From contig NZ_AP021881.1 of NCBI RefSeq assembly GCF_009937995.1, positions 2,170,001-2,234,000 of the forward strand: a stretch of 64,000 nucleotides of DNA, written 5' to 3'. Each line of letters opens with the position of its first letter. Positions within the stretch are counted from its first letter, which is position 1. This stretch comes from Sulfuriferula nivalis. Lineage in GTDB: Bacteria > Pseudomonadota > Gammaproteobacteria > Burkholderiales > Sulfuriferulaceae. Below are positions 1-9,075 of this stretch, one piece after another. Both the position numbers and the translations under genes were made by a program. The notes beneath the pieces are model-generated. The model worked only from the letters and a program-made list of their open reading frames with translations. It ran no database searches and was not told the DNA's origin.

Positions 1-1
1 A

Positions 2-1213
2 GCGCGCAACGCACAAGGTGAACTGATAGAAGGCATATTAGAAGGCTCTGACACCAGCAGTATCGCCGATACCTTACGTAACACCAGCCTCATGCCGATT
101 GATATCGTCATCAGCAATACCAAAGAAAAATCCAGCGCGGATAACTGGTGGGCCAAACTCACCGAAGAGAAAGTGACGGCACTTGATCTGCAGCTATTCA
201 GCCGCCAGCTCTACACCTTGCTCAAGGCGGGCGTACCTATCATGCGCGGATTGGCGGGCTTGCAAGAATCCGCCACCAACAAAACCTTTGGCAATGTCAT
301 ACAAGACTTACGCACCTCACTGGATTCAGGACGCGAACTATCCGCCGCAATGCTGCGCCACCCAAAAATATTCACCCCATTCTATTTAAGCATGGTACGC
401 GTAGGCGAAATGACAGGCCGACTGGAAGAAGTATTCCTGCGCTTGTTCGACCACCTCGAATTTGAACGTGAAATGGGCGAACGTGTACGCACGGCCTTAC
501 GTTACCCAAGCTTTGTCGTCATCGCTATGGCTGTTGCTATCAGCGTAATCAACCTGTTCGTCATTCCCGCATTTGCCAAAGTCTACGCAGGTTTCAATGC
601 CGAATTGCCATTGGTAACTCAGATCCTCATCGGCTTTTCCAATTTCATGGTGAATTATTGGGGGCTATTACTTGCTATGGTCGTTGGCGCCTACATGGGT
701 TTCCGCTACTACATCAGCACCGAAAATGGTCGCTACCACTGGGACAAACTCAAACTACGCTTCCCCATTGCTGGAAAAATTCTCCTCAAAGGTACACTCG
801 CCCGCTTTTCCCGCAGCTTCGCGCTTTCCAGCAAAAGCGGCGTGCCAATTATTCAAAGCCTTAACGTCGTAGCTCAAACCGTCGATAACGCCTATATCGC
901 CAGCCGCATTATCCAGATGCGTGATGGCATAGAGCGAGGCGAAAGCATACTGCGCACCGCCGTCACCGCTGGTGTGTTCACCCCTGTCGTGCTGCAAATG
1001 ATTGCTGTGGGTGAAGAAACCGGCGACCTCGATAATCTCATGGACGAAATCGCCCATATGTATGAACGCGAAGTCGATTACGAACTGAAAACGTTATCTT
1101 CACAAATAGAACCAATATTAATCATAGGGTTAGGAGTCGTCGTATTGGTACTAGCACTGGGTGTTTTCCTGCCTATCTGGGATTTGGGCAAAGTTGCCAT
1201 GCATCACAAATAA
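2..1213 (+). CDS. mshG: MshG, type II secretion F-family inner-membrane platform protein (5' end cut by window)
   Basis: GspF/PilC-family polytopic protein expected to sit in the inner membrane as the platform on which the MSH pilus is assembled, working with the MshE ATPase. The reading frame is open to the left edge: codons before the first internal ATG (92) encode a plausible family N-terminus (ARNAQGELIEGILEGSD), so the true start lies upstream of the window and about 30 residues of it are visible. Two T2SSF repeats are seen, each with a GEETG/GEMTG-type turn (VRVGEMTGRLEE and AVGEETGDLDN). Hydrophobic segments occur around the middle (SFVVIAMAVAISVINLFVIP and the segment near YWGLLLAMVVG) and at the C-terminus (ILIIGLGVVVLVLALGVF). 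It is followed by the pilin genes after a 185-base gap with a hairpin. The function call rests on family and neighbourhood. Confidence 0.93.
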   Translation, partial: ARNAQGELIEGILEGSDTSSIADTLRNTSLMPIDIVISNTKEKSSADNWWAKLTEEKVTALDLQLFSRQLYTLLKAGVPIMRGLAGLQESATNKTFGNVIQDLRTSLDSGRELSAAMLRHPKIFTPFYLSMVRVGEMTGRLEEVFLRLFDHLEFEREMGERVRTALRYPSFVVIAMAVAISVINLFVIPAFAKVYAGFNAELPLVTQILIGFSNFMVNYWGLLLAMVVGAYMGFRYYISTENGRYHWDKLKLRFPIAGKILLKGTLARFSRSFALSSKSGVPIIQSLNVVAQTVDNAYIASRIIQMRDGIERGESILRTAVTAGVFTPVVLQMIAVGEETGDLDNLMDEIAHMYEREVDYELKTLSSQIEPILIIGLGVVVLVLALGVFLPIWDLGKVAMHHK

Positions 1214-1217
1214 CAAC

Positions 1218-1239
1218 GTGCGATGACATGACATCGCAC
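1218..1239 (+). other. Intercistronic hairpin after mshG
   Basis: A perfect 8-bp inverted repeat GTGCGATG / CATCGCAC (1218-1225 and 1232-1239) with a 6-base loop lies 4 bases after the mshG stop. No T-run follows, so it is not a classical intrinsic terminator. It could protect the 3' end of the upstream message or attenuate read-through into the pilin genes. Confidence 0.5.
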
Positions 1240-1337
1240 ACACCCATAGCAGATTTTAATACCGACAACATACCAACCCCATATCAAATGCGGCTTGGTA
1301 ACGAATCAGGCTTACAAACAATATAGCGACAATCAGC

Positions 1338-1366
1338 TTGACGAATCAATTACAGCGCCCTATTCT
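1338..1366 (+). promoter_or_regulatory. Sigma70-type promoter for the pilin genes
   Basis: TTGACG (1338-1343), a 17-base spacer and TATTCT (1361-1366) make a good -35/-10 pair. The predicted start is near 1373, giving a leader of about 26 bases before the first pilin ATG at 1399. It explains how the abundant pilins could be expressed separately from mshG. Confidence 0.6.
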
Positions 1367-1379
1367 TGACTAAGAATAG
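1360..1379. promoter_or_regulatory. Dyad overlapping the pilin promoter -10 region
   Basis: CTATTCTT-GACT-AAGAATAG is a perfect inverted repeat with 8-bp arms (1360-1367, 1372-1379). It covers the predicted -10 box and transcription start, the usual place for a repressor operator. Most of it would not be in the transcript, so a DNA-binding site is likelier than an RNA hairpin. No binding protein is identified. Confidence 0.45.
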
Positions 1380-1398
1380 CAATAACACTGGAGTGGGC

Positions 1399-1875
1399 AT
1401 GAAAAAATCACAACATGGCTTTACCCTCATCGAATTAGTTGTAGTGATTACCATATTGGGCATATTGGCAGCCATCGCCCTGCCCAAATTCACAGCAATA
1501 CAGGCTGACGCGCGTCTGGCTAAAATGAATGGTGCCATGGGCGCAGTAAAATCAGCCGCAGCAATGGCACACGCTACATTACTCACACGCGGTTTTAGCA
1601 GCAGCTATACCGGCACACCTGTTCCCAACATCGTCATTGAAGGCACCACCGTTGTTTACACTAACGGTTACCCAGATGCCGCCACGATCGTACCGCTGGC
1701 TGGATTAGTCAGTACCGATTATGTGATTGCTGGCCTGACTGCCCCCAGAATCGCTGCACCAGATGGCAGCCATACCAGCGGCACTGCTGACTGCACTATC
1801 AGCTATACACCTTCCGCAGCTGCAGACACACAACCGACTTACACCCTCAATGCCACATTGGCTAATTGTTCATAA
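1399..1875 (+). CDS. Type IV pilin, MshA/MshB family (first copy)
   Basis: Prepilin of the MSH pilus, 158 residues. It has a short basic leader, the peptidase site G|FTLIE (residues MKKSQHG then FTLIEL) with Glu at mature position 5, and the long hydrophobic helix [18 protein letters not shown]. Two C-terminal cysteines (in ADCTI and LANCS) could form the usual pilin disulfide. The ATG at 1399 is chosen because GGAG sits 5 bases upstream (1390-1393) and because an upstream TTG lies inside the -10 region. It stands first in the pilin cluster, the position of mshB in Vibrio. Whether this or the next gene gives the major subunit cannot be told from sequence. Confidence 0.9.
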   Translation: MKKSQHGFTLIELVVVITILGILAAIALPKFTAIQADARLAKMNGAMGAVKSAAAMAHATLLTRGFSSSYTGTPVPNIVIEGTTVVYTNGYPDAATIVPLAGLVSTDYVIAGLTAPRIAAPDGSHTSGTADCTISYTPSAAADTQPTYTLNATLANCS

Positions 1876-1905
1876 CCTCAACCATTTTTTAAAGGGAGCA
1901 GCACC

Positions 1906-2334
1906 ATGAAAAAAACACAATCAGGTTTTACCTTAATCGAATTAGTCGTCGTCATTGTGATATTAGGTATTCTGGCGGCAACCGCATTACCTAAATTTAT
2001 TGATATATCAAGCGACGCTGAAACAGCCGCAATCCAGGGTGTTGCGGGTGGGTTAAACTCCGCCGCAGCCATTAACTACGGTGGTTGCGCTATAACCAAC
2101 AATACAGTTACTGCAAACAAATGTGTAAAAGTTGCTAAATGTTCTGACGTTGGCGCATTACTGATCCCAACTTTAACTTTGGGAACTACAGCTAGCACAA
2201 CCAGTTATTATCTTGCAGCTGATAATGCTAGTACAACCAATGGAACTGCGGTTGCTTGTACGATACAAAAAGACAAAGGCACAACTTCAGCTGCCTTCTC
2301 TGCCACCTACAGCGCGATTGGTGCAGCAAACTAA
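1906..2334 (+). CDS. mshA: Type IV pilin, MshA family (second copy, probable major subunit)
   Basis: Second prepilin, 142 residues, with the same leader plan ([13 protein letters not shown]) and Glu5. After the hydrophobic helix comes a segment like MshA ([19 protein letters not shown]). Four cysteines are visible after the helix (C61, C72, C78 and one in VACTI). A GGGAG ribosome-binding site precedes the ATG. The gene is followed at once by a strong hairpin, a pattern common for highly expressed pilin subunits, which is the reason for calling it the likely major subunit. The two pilins are similar in the first 30 residues and diverge afterwards, so they are paralogues rather than a recent duplication. 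Confidence 0.9.
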   Translation: MKKTQSGFTLIELVVVIVILGILAATALPKFIDISSDAETAAIQGVAGGLNSAAAINYGGCAITNNTVTANKCVKVAKCSDVGALLIPTLTLGTTASTTSYYLAADNASTTNGTAVACTIQKDKGTTSAAFSATYSAIGAAN

Positions 2335-2351
2335 CTAGCTATCCTAGCTAA

Positions 2352-2382
2352 CCGAAGATGCAAGCGCATCTTCGGTATTCTT
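2352..2382 (+). terminator. Hairpin terminator/attenuator after mshA
   Basis: CCGAAGATGC-AAGC-GCATCTTCGG (2352-2361 / 2366-2375) is a perfect 10-bp stem with a 4-base loop followed by TATTCTT. The T-tract is weak, so partial termination is likely: more pilin message than minor-pilin message. Confidence 0.6.
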
Positions 2383-2436
2383 ACCAGCACAACTACTTTT
2401 CATCCAGTATTAATGTCATTTTTTGGGCGTCTATAG

Positions 2437-2919
2437 ATGAGCAGAACTGAACACTATAGTGCTGCAAAACACACTGTGACAGGTTTCACCCTGATAGAGT
2501 TGATAGTCGTCATGATCATCGTCGGCGTGTTAGCCGTCGCCGCCATCCCCAAGTTTTTCGACAAGTCCACTTTTGAAACGCGTGGTTTTGCTGATGAAAC
2601 CACTGCCGCATTACGCTACGCACAAAAAGCCGCGATCGCTCAGCGCCGTACTGTCTGCGCTACATTTACCAGTAGCAGCCTGACGCTGACCATAGCCTCC
2701 GCAGCTGGCGCGAGCGCTTGTGACATCAATCTCGCCAGCCCCGCAGGCGGCAGCCCGTTTACTGTCACACCTCGTTCAGCGGGCATTACTTACACCATTA
2801 CACCCACCAATTTCAGTTACAACGCACTGGGACAAGCCAGTAATGGACAAACCATAACGGTAAAAGATGCAACTGGCAGCATTATCATTGAGCAAGACAC
2901 TGGCTATGTACACGATTAA
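2437..2919 (+). CDS. mshC: MshC-like minor pilin (GspH/FimT type)
   Basis: Minor prepilin of 160 residues: leader to HTVTG then FTLIELIVVMIIVGVLAVAAIPKFF with Glu5. The following segment (ETTAALRYAQKAAIAQRRTVC) is typical of GspH/FimT minor pilins, which prime or modulate pilus assembly. Cysteines in RRTVCA and SACDI may form a disulfide. It is the third pilin-type gene in the locus, and its end overlaps the next gene by 14 bases, which suggests translational coupling. No strong ribosome-binding site is seen before the ATG at 2437. Confidence 0.85.
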   Translation: MSRTEHYSAAKHTVTGFTLIELIVVMIIVGVLAVAAIPKFFDKSTFETRGFADETTAALRYAQKAAIAQRRTVCATFTSSSLTLTIASAAGASACDINLASPAGGSPFTVTPRSAGITYTITPTNFSYNALGQASNGQTITVKDATGSIIIEQDTGYVHD

Positions 2920-3433
2920 GCGCCAGGCTGGCATTTCGCTCATAGAGCTGATCATTTTCATCGTCATCGTCAGCACGGCTGTCGCCGGCGTGCTATCCAT
3001 AATGAACATCACCACTCAGCACAGCGCCGACCCCATGTTGCACAAACAAGCGCAAGCGATAGCTGAATCGCTGCTGGAAGAAATTGAACTGCAACCCTTT
3101 ACCTATTGCGACCCGGATGATGCCAACGCTGCTACCGCAACCAGTACAGCAGGCTGTGCCACGCTGCCAGAAACGATGGGGCCAGAACCTGGCGAAACCC
3201 GCTATGGCACACCGCAATTCGATAACGTCAATGATTACGACGGGTTTGCCATGACAGGCATTAACGACATCACCAATACGCCCGTCAATGGATTAAGTGG
3301 TTACACCGCCAGTGTAGCTATTAACCCTATCAGCAACACTGAACTACAAATCAATGTCACCGTTAGCTCTGGCAGCGACAGCCTGACCCTGACAGGCTAT
3401 CGTTTCCGCTACGCCCCGAATGCCGTGCCATGA
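2906..3433 (+). CDS. mshD: MshD-like minor pilin
   Basis: Minor prepilin of 175 residues starting MYTIKRQAG then ISLIELIIFIVIVSTAVAGV. The leader cleavage site and Glu5 are conserved, with Ile in place of the usual Phe at +1. The downstream segment (KQAQAIAESLLEEIELQPF followed by CDPDD) is characteristic of MshD. I take the ATG at 2906 rather than one 39 bases upstream because it puts the prepilin site 9 residues from the start. It overlaps the end of mshC by 14 bases and the start of mshO by 4. Confidence 0.85.
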   Translation: MYTIKRQAGISLIELIIFIVIVSTAVAGVLSIMNITTQHSADPMLHKQAQAIAESLLEEIELQPFTYCDPDDANAATATSTAGCATLPETMGPEPGETRYGTPQFDNVNDYDGFAMTGINDITNTPVNGLSGYTASVAINPISNTELQINVTVSSGSDSLTLTGYRFRYAPNAVP

Positions 3434-4227
3434 TAATGAATAATCGCCGCCAACACCGAGGTTTTACCCTGATAGAGATGATAGTCGTCATCACCATCAC
3501 TGGCATTATCGCCGCCGTGGTCGCCACGTTCATTCGAGCACCTATTCAAGGCTACCTGGACAGCGCAAACCGTGCTGCACTCACCGACGTCGCCGATACT
3601 GCTGTACGTCGTATCGGCCGCGATTTACACCTTGCCCTGCCCAACAGCGTCCGTATCACCAGCGCTGGCGGCATCACCTATCTGGAATTTCTGCTAACCA
3701 GCGGCGGCGGGCGTTATCGTATCGACACGCCGGGTAACCCCTTGGATTTCACCACTGCCGACACCAGCTTTGATGTGCTCGGCCCCCCTGTCAGCATGAC
3801 TGCTGGCGCACAAAATCTGCTGGCCATATACAATCTGGGTATCTCAGGTGCAAATGCATACAATGGTGACAATACCAGTGCCATAAGTGCTGCAGGCAAT
3901 ACTGTAACTTTTGCCTACAAGCTATTCCCTTTCGACTCGCCCAGTCACCGCTTCCAGATTATCCAATATCCCGTAACCTACGCGTGTGACACCACGGCTG
4001 GCACACTCACCCGTTACTGGAACTACCCTATCAATATTAACCAGCCCACCAGCTTTACTGGTGGTAGCAGCGCGCTATTAGCCAAAAATGTCAGCCTGTG
4101 CAGTTTCAGTTATGATCAACAAGTGATTACCCAGCGCGCAGGGCTGGTTGCAATCAGTTTGCAGCTCACGCAAAACGGCGAATCAGTCAATTTATATGAT
4201 GAAGTCCATGTCAGCAACGCGCCCTGA
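3430..4227 (+). CDS. mshO: MshO-like minor pilin
   Basis: Minor prepilin of 265 residues: leader MIMNNRRQHRG then FTLIEMIVVITITGIIAAVVATFI with Glu5, followed by the MshO-type segment APIQGYLDSANRAALTDVAD. It belongs to the GspJ/PulJ-like larger minor pilins thought to sit at the fibre tip. The ATG overlaps the mshD stop (ATGATAA arrangement) and its own end overlaps mshP by 20 bases, so mshC-D-O-P form one tightly coupled unit. Confidence 0.85.
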   Translation: MIMNNRRQHRGFTLIEMIVVITITGIIAAVVATFIRAPIQGYLDSANRAALTDVADTAVRRIGRDLHLALPNSVRITSAGGITYLEFLLTSGGGRYRIDTPGNPLDFTTADTSFDVLGPPVSMTAGAQNLLAIYNLGISGANAYNGDNTSAISAAGNTVTFAYKLFPFDSPSHRFQIIQYPVTYACDTTAGTLTRYWNYPININQPTSFTGGSSALLAKNVSLCSFSYDQQVITQRAGLVAISLQLTQNGESVNLYDEVHVSNAP

Positions 4228-4621
4228 TTACCGCCAGCGCGGCTTCTCCATCGTCTCCGCCATCTTTCTGCTGGTGGTGCTCTCCGCTTTGGGCGCATTC
4301 ATGCTCACGTTCTCCAACGTCCAGCAAATGACTTCGGCACAAGATGTACAAGGATCCAGAGCCTATCAGGCCGCACGTGCTGGCATAGAATGGGGCGCTT
4401 ATCAAATACTGCAGAATAGTGGCAGCTGCGCCGGCAGTGCTACCGTTCCGTTAGGTGGCAATTTAGCCAGTTTTACAGTAGTTGTTAACTGCAGCAACAG
4501 CAGCACAACCGAAGCAGGCAACCCTGTGAATATGTTCCAGCTCACTGCAACGGCAACAACAGGTACGGTGGGTAGCACCACCTATATTGAGCGACAAGTT
4601 CAAGCGACCATAGAGCATTGA
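4208..4621 (+). CDS. mshP: MshP-like pilus assembly protein
   Basis: About 137 residues with a prepilin-like N-terminus: RQRG then FSIVSAIFLLVVLSALGAFML. Position 5 of the mature part is Ser rather than Glu, as is usual for PilX/MshP-type proteins. The rest is small, Ser/Thr-rich and has two cysteines (GSCAG, VVNCS). Start choice is uncertain: in-frame ATGs are at 4196, 4199 and 4208. I use 4208 because it leaves the shortest leader before the hydrophobic segment. It precedes mshQ, as in Vibrio. Confidence 0.8.
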   Translation: MSATRPDYRQRGFSIVSAIFLLVVLSALGAFMLTFSNVQQMTSAQDVQGSRAYQAARAGIEWGAYQILQNSGSCAGSATVPLGGNLASFTVVVNCSNSSTTEAGNPVNMFQLTATATTGTVGSTTYIERQVQATIEH

Positions 4622-4634
4622 CCAGAGAAAAACC

Positions 4635-7600
4635 ATGAATATGCAAACTACAAACCACCCTGTCACTCATGGCAAATGGCATACAGCGTCGATAAAACTG
4701 ATGTTTCCACTGCTATTGCTGATTTGCTGGTTAATGCACACCACGCTGGCACATGCGGTCACCTATTCCAACGTATCGACCCCGTTTTCATGGATAGACA
4801 CCACCAGCCACACCAAAGTTGGTTACAACACCGCCCCGTACAAATTCAATAATACAGGCGGCTGTGGAACTACACCGCCTATCCTCGATGACACCATGTC
4901 CGACGACATTCCGATCGGATTTACTTTCTCCTATGGTGGCACAGCCTTTACTCAGGCGCGTATCATGACTAATGGCCGCCTGCAATTCAATAACAACACA
5001 ACTTGTGGCTATGGCAGCCCGGTCACACAATTACCTTATGCAGATGCTGGCCTCAATTACACCATGCGCATCTATGGTAATGATATGGATCCTACCCCGC
5101 AGGCGAATGCAGGCTATTCAACTGCGTGCAAACTTACCTCAACTTGCTATATCAGCTATGCCAGCATAGGCACCGCACCTAACCGTCAATTCGTGGTTAC
5201 CTGGAACAACGTCCCGGAATGGGCGGCTGGTGGCTCCACCAGTGGCAATTACAATTTGCAAATCATACTGAATGAGAATGGCACATTTGTTTATCAGTAT
5301 GGCGTCAATGTTCCGGGGCCACAGGCCACGCTGGCTCAGGTAGGCTGGCAAGTCAGCGCGACTGACTTTAACGTCCCCAGCGTTGGATTACCCACCAGCA
5401 ATACCGCGATACTTTTTTATATTCCCAGCCCGATAGCCCAGTACCATTTCCAACAATCTGCCTGGACCGCACCCGGTCAGGTAACCGATACCAGCGGCAG
5501 CTCACCTGCCTATAACGCGACCGCATTAGGAGCGGCTGTCCCTGGCGTAGGCTATGCCTGTAACGGCGCAGTCATCCCGGCCAACAACGGCGCGGTAGTT
5601 GACGGTATTGACACAGGCATCGCCGTTCCAACAAACCTGGGCGGAGCGGGCACGATAGATTTCTGGTACAAAGCCAACAGCGCATGGGTCAATGGAGGTG
5701 ATGCGCAATTAGTTGATGCTTCCATCAGCAATGGCCAGTGGTTTTTTGCAACCAAACTGAATAACGGTGATGTGCGTTTTGTTATCACCGATTCCACAGG
5801 TACGATACGTGCTGTAGAAACCAGCGCAAATAGCGTTGCTGCCAATACGTGGACACATATAGCACTGACATGGAACTTCAATGCGCTGGCCGCCAGCAAT
5901 AGCGACCATCTGAGTATTTACATCAATGGTGTGCAGAAGGCGATTAGCGCATTCAGCAGCAGCGGTACAGTTTCATCACAGATCGGTACGCTTTACCTTG
6001 GTGATAATCGCAGCAGCTTCACGGGTTCTGGCGGAACCAAAAGTTCAGCTAACGGCACTCTTGATGAATTCAATCTCTACAATGTAGAAGGCGGCTCGGT
6101 ACTGATACAGCGCGACATGAATTACAGCACAGTCTGCGGCCCTGATCACTATGAACTATCCCTGCCTAGCAGCAGCATCAGCTGCCTGCCCACCACTGCC
6201 ACCATCACTGCCTGTGCCGATAGCAGCAGCCCTTGTACAAACGGTTTTATTTCAGCCAGCAATACCGCAACATTAACCACCAGTGCAGGCACGCTCACTG
6301 GCAACCCGGCGACTTTCAACGCTAACGGCGTAGCAACTGCCACCCTCAGTGACCCAGCCGCTACCAATAATACGGCGGTCTCAGTTACCCTCGCAGGCGT
6401 ACAGACTGCACCGCTTAGCCCCACCAAATGCTGTCCAGATGGCATCAACTGCGCCGTTAGCAGCAGCTGTTCCACCACTTTTAATACGGCAGGATTTATC
6501 TTTACTGGCGCTGCGAATGGCACAATAACGACTATCCCAGCCCAGACAGCTGGCGTCTCATCTGCCACTTATTATCTGCGCGCCATAAAAACCAATACCT
6601 CAACACAAGCCTGCCAGGCCGCCATACAGGGAGTAAGCACAGTAAATTTCGCCTACGAATGTAATGACACGGCAACCTGTTATGGCGCCAATTTAATGAG
6701 CGTCAATGGCGGCACTACCACCACCATAGCCCGTAACAACAATGCCAACGTATCGAGCTATCTGCCTGTCAGCATGAACTTTGATGCCAATGGCAATGCA
6801 CCGTTTACTTTCAACTATGGTGATGTAGGTAAAGTCACGCTGTATGCCAGCAAGGTTATCAACTCAGCCACATTAGCTGGCGCATCCAACGCCTTTGTGG
6901 TCAAACCATACAGCTTTGTGTTGTCTGGTATCAAACGCACCGCAGATAACTTCGCCAACCCAGGTGCTACAGCTACAACTGGCAGTGTGTTTATCAAAGC
7001 CAGTGATCCATTTAGCGCAACCGTCACCGCAACAGCTGCTACAGGCGCAGCCACGCCGAGCTATGGACATGAAGCCACACCAGAAAGCGTTAAATTAAAT
7101 TCTGCATTAGCCGGATTAGGCTTAACTAGCAATCCCACCATCAGCGGTACATTTGGTACATTCACTAATGGCGTGGCAAGCGGCAACAATTTCAGCTGGT
7201 CAGAAGTCGGCATCATTACACTCACGCCAGACGTACTGGACGGCAATTATCTTGGCGCAGGCGATACAACTGGAACAACCAGCGGCAATGTCGGGCGTTT
7301 TACTCCGCATCATTTTGTAACCTCGGTAACACCAGCCTGCGCGACTGGCAGTTTCACCTACTCGGCGCAACCTTTCAGCGTGCAAGTCACCGCCCTGAAT
7401 AATCTGGCCACACCGACCGCAACAACCAACTACAACAGCACCAGCAACTTTGCAAAAGCCATCACTCTGAGTGATGGTAGCGCGTCTGCAACCGGCTCAT
7501 TCAGCAACAATACCATTGCCGCCAGTGCCTTCGCCAGCGGGGTTGCAACAACAGCAACACCGGCTTACACATTCAATAGTCCGGCAACAGCGCCTACCAC

Positions 7601-8066
7601 TATCACGCTACGCGCTACCGATACCGACAGCATCTCGTCGTCAGGCTACACGGAAGGCACAGCACCACTGCGCAGCGGACGCATCAAACTCAACAATGCC
7701 AGTGGCTCAGAAACACTCAACTTGCCTGTCCCCATGGTTGCGCAATACTACAATGGCACCAGTTTTGTCACTAATACCCTAGACAACTGCACCACAGTAC
7801 CAGTGCCTACGACGCCGACTGCCAGCAACGGTTTATCCACGTCACTGACCACGACGGCTGCCTTGTCATCCCCTTTTATTGCAGGCAATGGCAATCTGCA
7901 ACTATCCAAACCCAATGCAAAAGGCTATGTAGACATCACCATCAACGCACCCACTTGGCTACAATACAACTGGAAAGGCACGGGACTGACCAAACCCACC
8001 GCTCGCGCCACGTTTGGAATTTACAAAAATGCAAATGAATTCATATATATGCGCGAAATGTATTAA
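4635..8066 (+). CDS. mshQ: MshQ-like large secreted protein with LamG-like and DUF6701 regions
   Basis: 1143-residue exported protein, probably the tip or adhesin component of the MSH pilus. Residues 1-41 form a signal peptide (hydrophobic LMFPLLLLICWLMHTTLAHA). Residues about 42-270 resemble a lectin-like beta domain. About 270-495 look like a concanavalin A/LamG fold (AQYHFQQSAW at its start, GTIDFWYKANSAW inside). The remaining 640 residues are Ser/Thr/Ala-rich Ig-like repeats with paired cysteines ending in ATFGIYKNANEFIYMREMY, the characteristic end of DUF6701 proteins found as MshQ. The domain limits are by eye. Adhesive function is inferred from family and position. Confidence 0.85.
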   Translation: MNMQTTNHPVTHGKWHTASIKLMFPLLLLICWLMHTTLAHAVTYSNVSTPFSWIDTTSHTKVGYNTAPYKFNNTGGCGTTPPILDDTMSDDIPIGFTFSYGGTAFTQARIMTNGRLQFNNNTTCGYGSPVTQLPYADAGLNYTMRIYGNDMDPTPQANAGYSTACKLTSTCYISYASIGTAPNRQFVVTWNNVPEWAAGGSTSGNYNLQIILNENGTFVYQYGVNVPGPQATLAQVGWQVSATDFNVPSVGLPTSNTAILFYIPSPIAQYHFQQSAWTAPGQVTDTSGSSPAYNATALGAAVPGVGYACNGAVIPANNGAVVDGIDTGIAVPTNLGGAGTIDFWYKANSAWVNGGDAQLVDASISNGQWFFATKLNNGDVRFVITDSTGTIRAVETSANSVAANTWTHIALTWNFNALAASNSDHLSIYINGVQKAISAFSSSGTVSSQIGTLYLGDNRSSFTGSGGTKSSANGTLDEFNLYNVEGGSVLIQRDMNYSTVCGPDHYELSLPSSSISCLPTTATITACADSSSPCTNGFISASNTATLTTSAGTLTGNPATFNANGVATATLSDPAATNNTAVSVTLAGVQTAPLSPTKCCPDGINCAVSSSCSTTFNTAGFIFTGAANGTITTIPAQTAGVSSATYYLRAIKTNTSTQACQAAIQGVSTVNFAYECNDTATCYGANLMSVNGGTTTTIARNNNANVSSYLPVSMNFDANGNAPFTFNYGDVGKVTLYASKVINSATLAGASNAFVVKPYSFVLSGIKRTADNFANPGATATTGSVFIKASDPFSATVTATAATGAATPSYGHEATPESVKLNSALAGLGLTSNPTISGTFGTFTNGVASGNNFSWSEVGIITLTPDVLDGNYLGAGDTTGTTSGNVGRFTPHHFVTSVTPACATGSFTYSAQPFSVQVTALNNLATPTATTNYNSTSNFAKAITLSDGSASATGSFSNNTIAASAFASGVATTATPAYTFNSPATAPTTITLRATDTDSISSSGYTEGTAPLRSGRIKLNNASGSETLNLPVPMVAQYYNGTSFVTNTLDNCTTVPVPTTPTASNGLSTSLTTTAALSSPFIAGNGNLQLSKPNAKGYVDITINAPTWLQYNWKGTGLTKPTARATFGIYKNANEFIYMREMY

Positions 8067-8071
8067 GTAGA

Positions 8072-8100
8072 TTGACAAGCATATTGATATGTTTTAACTT
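8072..8100 (+). promoter_or_regulatory. Sigma70-type promoter for the mshI-N block
   Basis: TTGACA (8072-8077), a 17-base spacer and TAACTT (8095-8100) lie just after the mshQ stop and 30 bases before mshI. The -35 is perfect and the -10 keeps the three key positions. It suggests the assembly block can be transcribed separately from the pilin block. Confidence 0.5.
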
Positions 8101-8130
8101 CGAACCAATTACTAAAAAGCATAGACACTA

Positions 8131-9075
8131 ATGGGGATATTCTCAGGGAACAAAAAGTCACAGGGTTTGCTGGTTTTTGAACTGCAAACGGATGGTGTAT
8201 GCGTGACGCAAGTCGCCCATACCAAGGGTAATAAACCGCAAGTTTTACTAGCGAAATACTACCCGCTAGCTGGAGCAGAGCCATCAGCTGTGCTTACCCG
8301 CATAGACAAGGAATTGCGTACCAAAAACTATCATTGCGGACTCATCCTCAACGCAACAGACTTTCAACTCCTCACCATAGAAACACCCAATGTGCCCGCG
8401 CCCGAACTCAAAACTGCGGTGCGCTGGTTACTCAAGGACATGCTGGACTACCATGTCGATGACGCAACCATAGATATACTCGATATTCCCGTTGACAAAA
8501 ATGCACCCGCACGCAAAGCCATGATGTTCGTCATTGCCGCACGCAATCAGCTAATCGCGCAACGGCAAGCCCAATTTGAAAATGCTCACATAGACCTGAG
8601 TATTATTGACATACCTGATTTGGCACAACGCAACATTGCCAATCTCGTAGCTTCGGCTGACCGCGGTTTGGCTATGTTACGCTTTGACAACAATGGTGGC
8701 TTGCTCACTATTACCTATCAGGGCGAATTGTATTTATCGCGCCATCTGGATATTAATCTGACGCAACTCAGTACCACCAATATCGAACTGAAGACCCGTA
8801 TATTCGAAAAAATCTCGCTAGAATTGCAACGCACTTTCGACCACATTGATCGCCAGTACCAATTTCTCAATCTGGAAAAACTGGTACTCGCGCCGGCATT
8901 AGCTGAGTTTACCGAACTCACTGAATTCCTCAGTGGTAATTTATATCTGCCTGTCAGCAATATCGACTTGCACGACATAATTGGCCTCACACCAGAATTA
9001 CAGACGACAGCACAACAATCCCGCTTTTTCATAAGCTTAGGCGCTGCCCTCAGGCTAGAGGAGAAAATCCTGTGA
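8131..9075 (+). CDS. mshI: MshI, PilM/GspL-like cytoplasmic assembly protein
   Basis: 314-residue protein of the MshI family, related to the actin-like PilM half of the pilus inner-membrane complex. No membrane segment or signal peptide is visible, so it should be cytoplasmic. Recognisable stretches are the N-terminal MGIFSGNKKSQGLLVFEL, the middle VPAPELKTAVRWLLKDML, and the C-terminal SRFFISLGAALRLEE. It is followed by a PilN-like protein whose GTG start overlaps its stop, reproducing the PilM-PilN pairing of type IV pili. Confidence 0.88.
   Translation: MGIFSGNKKSQGLLVFELQTDGVCVTQVAHTKGNKPQVLLAKYYPLAGAEPSAVLTRIDKELRTKNYHCGLILNATDFQLLTIETPNVPAPELKTAVRWLLKDMLDYHVDDATIDILDIPVDKNAPARKAMMFVIAARNQLIAQRQAQFENAHIDLSIIDIPDLAQRNIANLVASADRGLAMLRFDNNGGLLTITYQGELYLSRHLDINLTQLSTTNIELKTRIFEKISLELQRTFDHIDRQYQFLNLEKLVLAPALAEFTELTEFLSGNLYLPVSNIDLHDIIGLTPELQTTAQQSRFFISLGAALRLEEKIL

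Noticed and set aside
1366-1398. Longer first-pilin start at a TTG
   Set aside because: It would lie at the transcription start and lengthen the prepilin leader; the ATG at 1399 has a ribosome-binding site.
6149-6568. 139-codon open frame opposite mshQ
   Set aside because: Val/Ala/Leu-rich shadow of the Thr/Ser/Ala-rich repeats of mshQ; no start signal.
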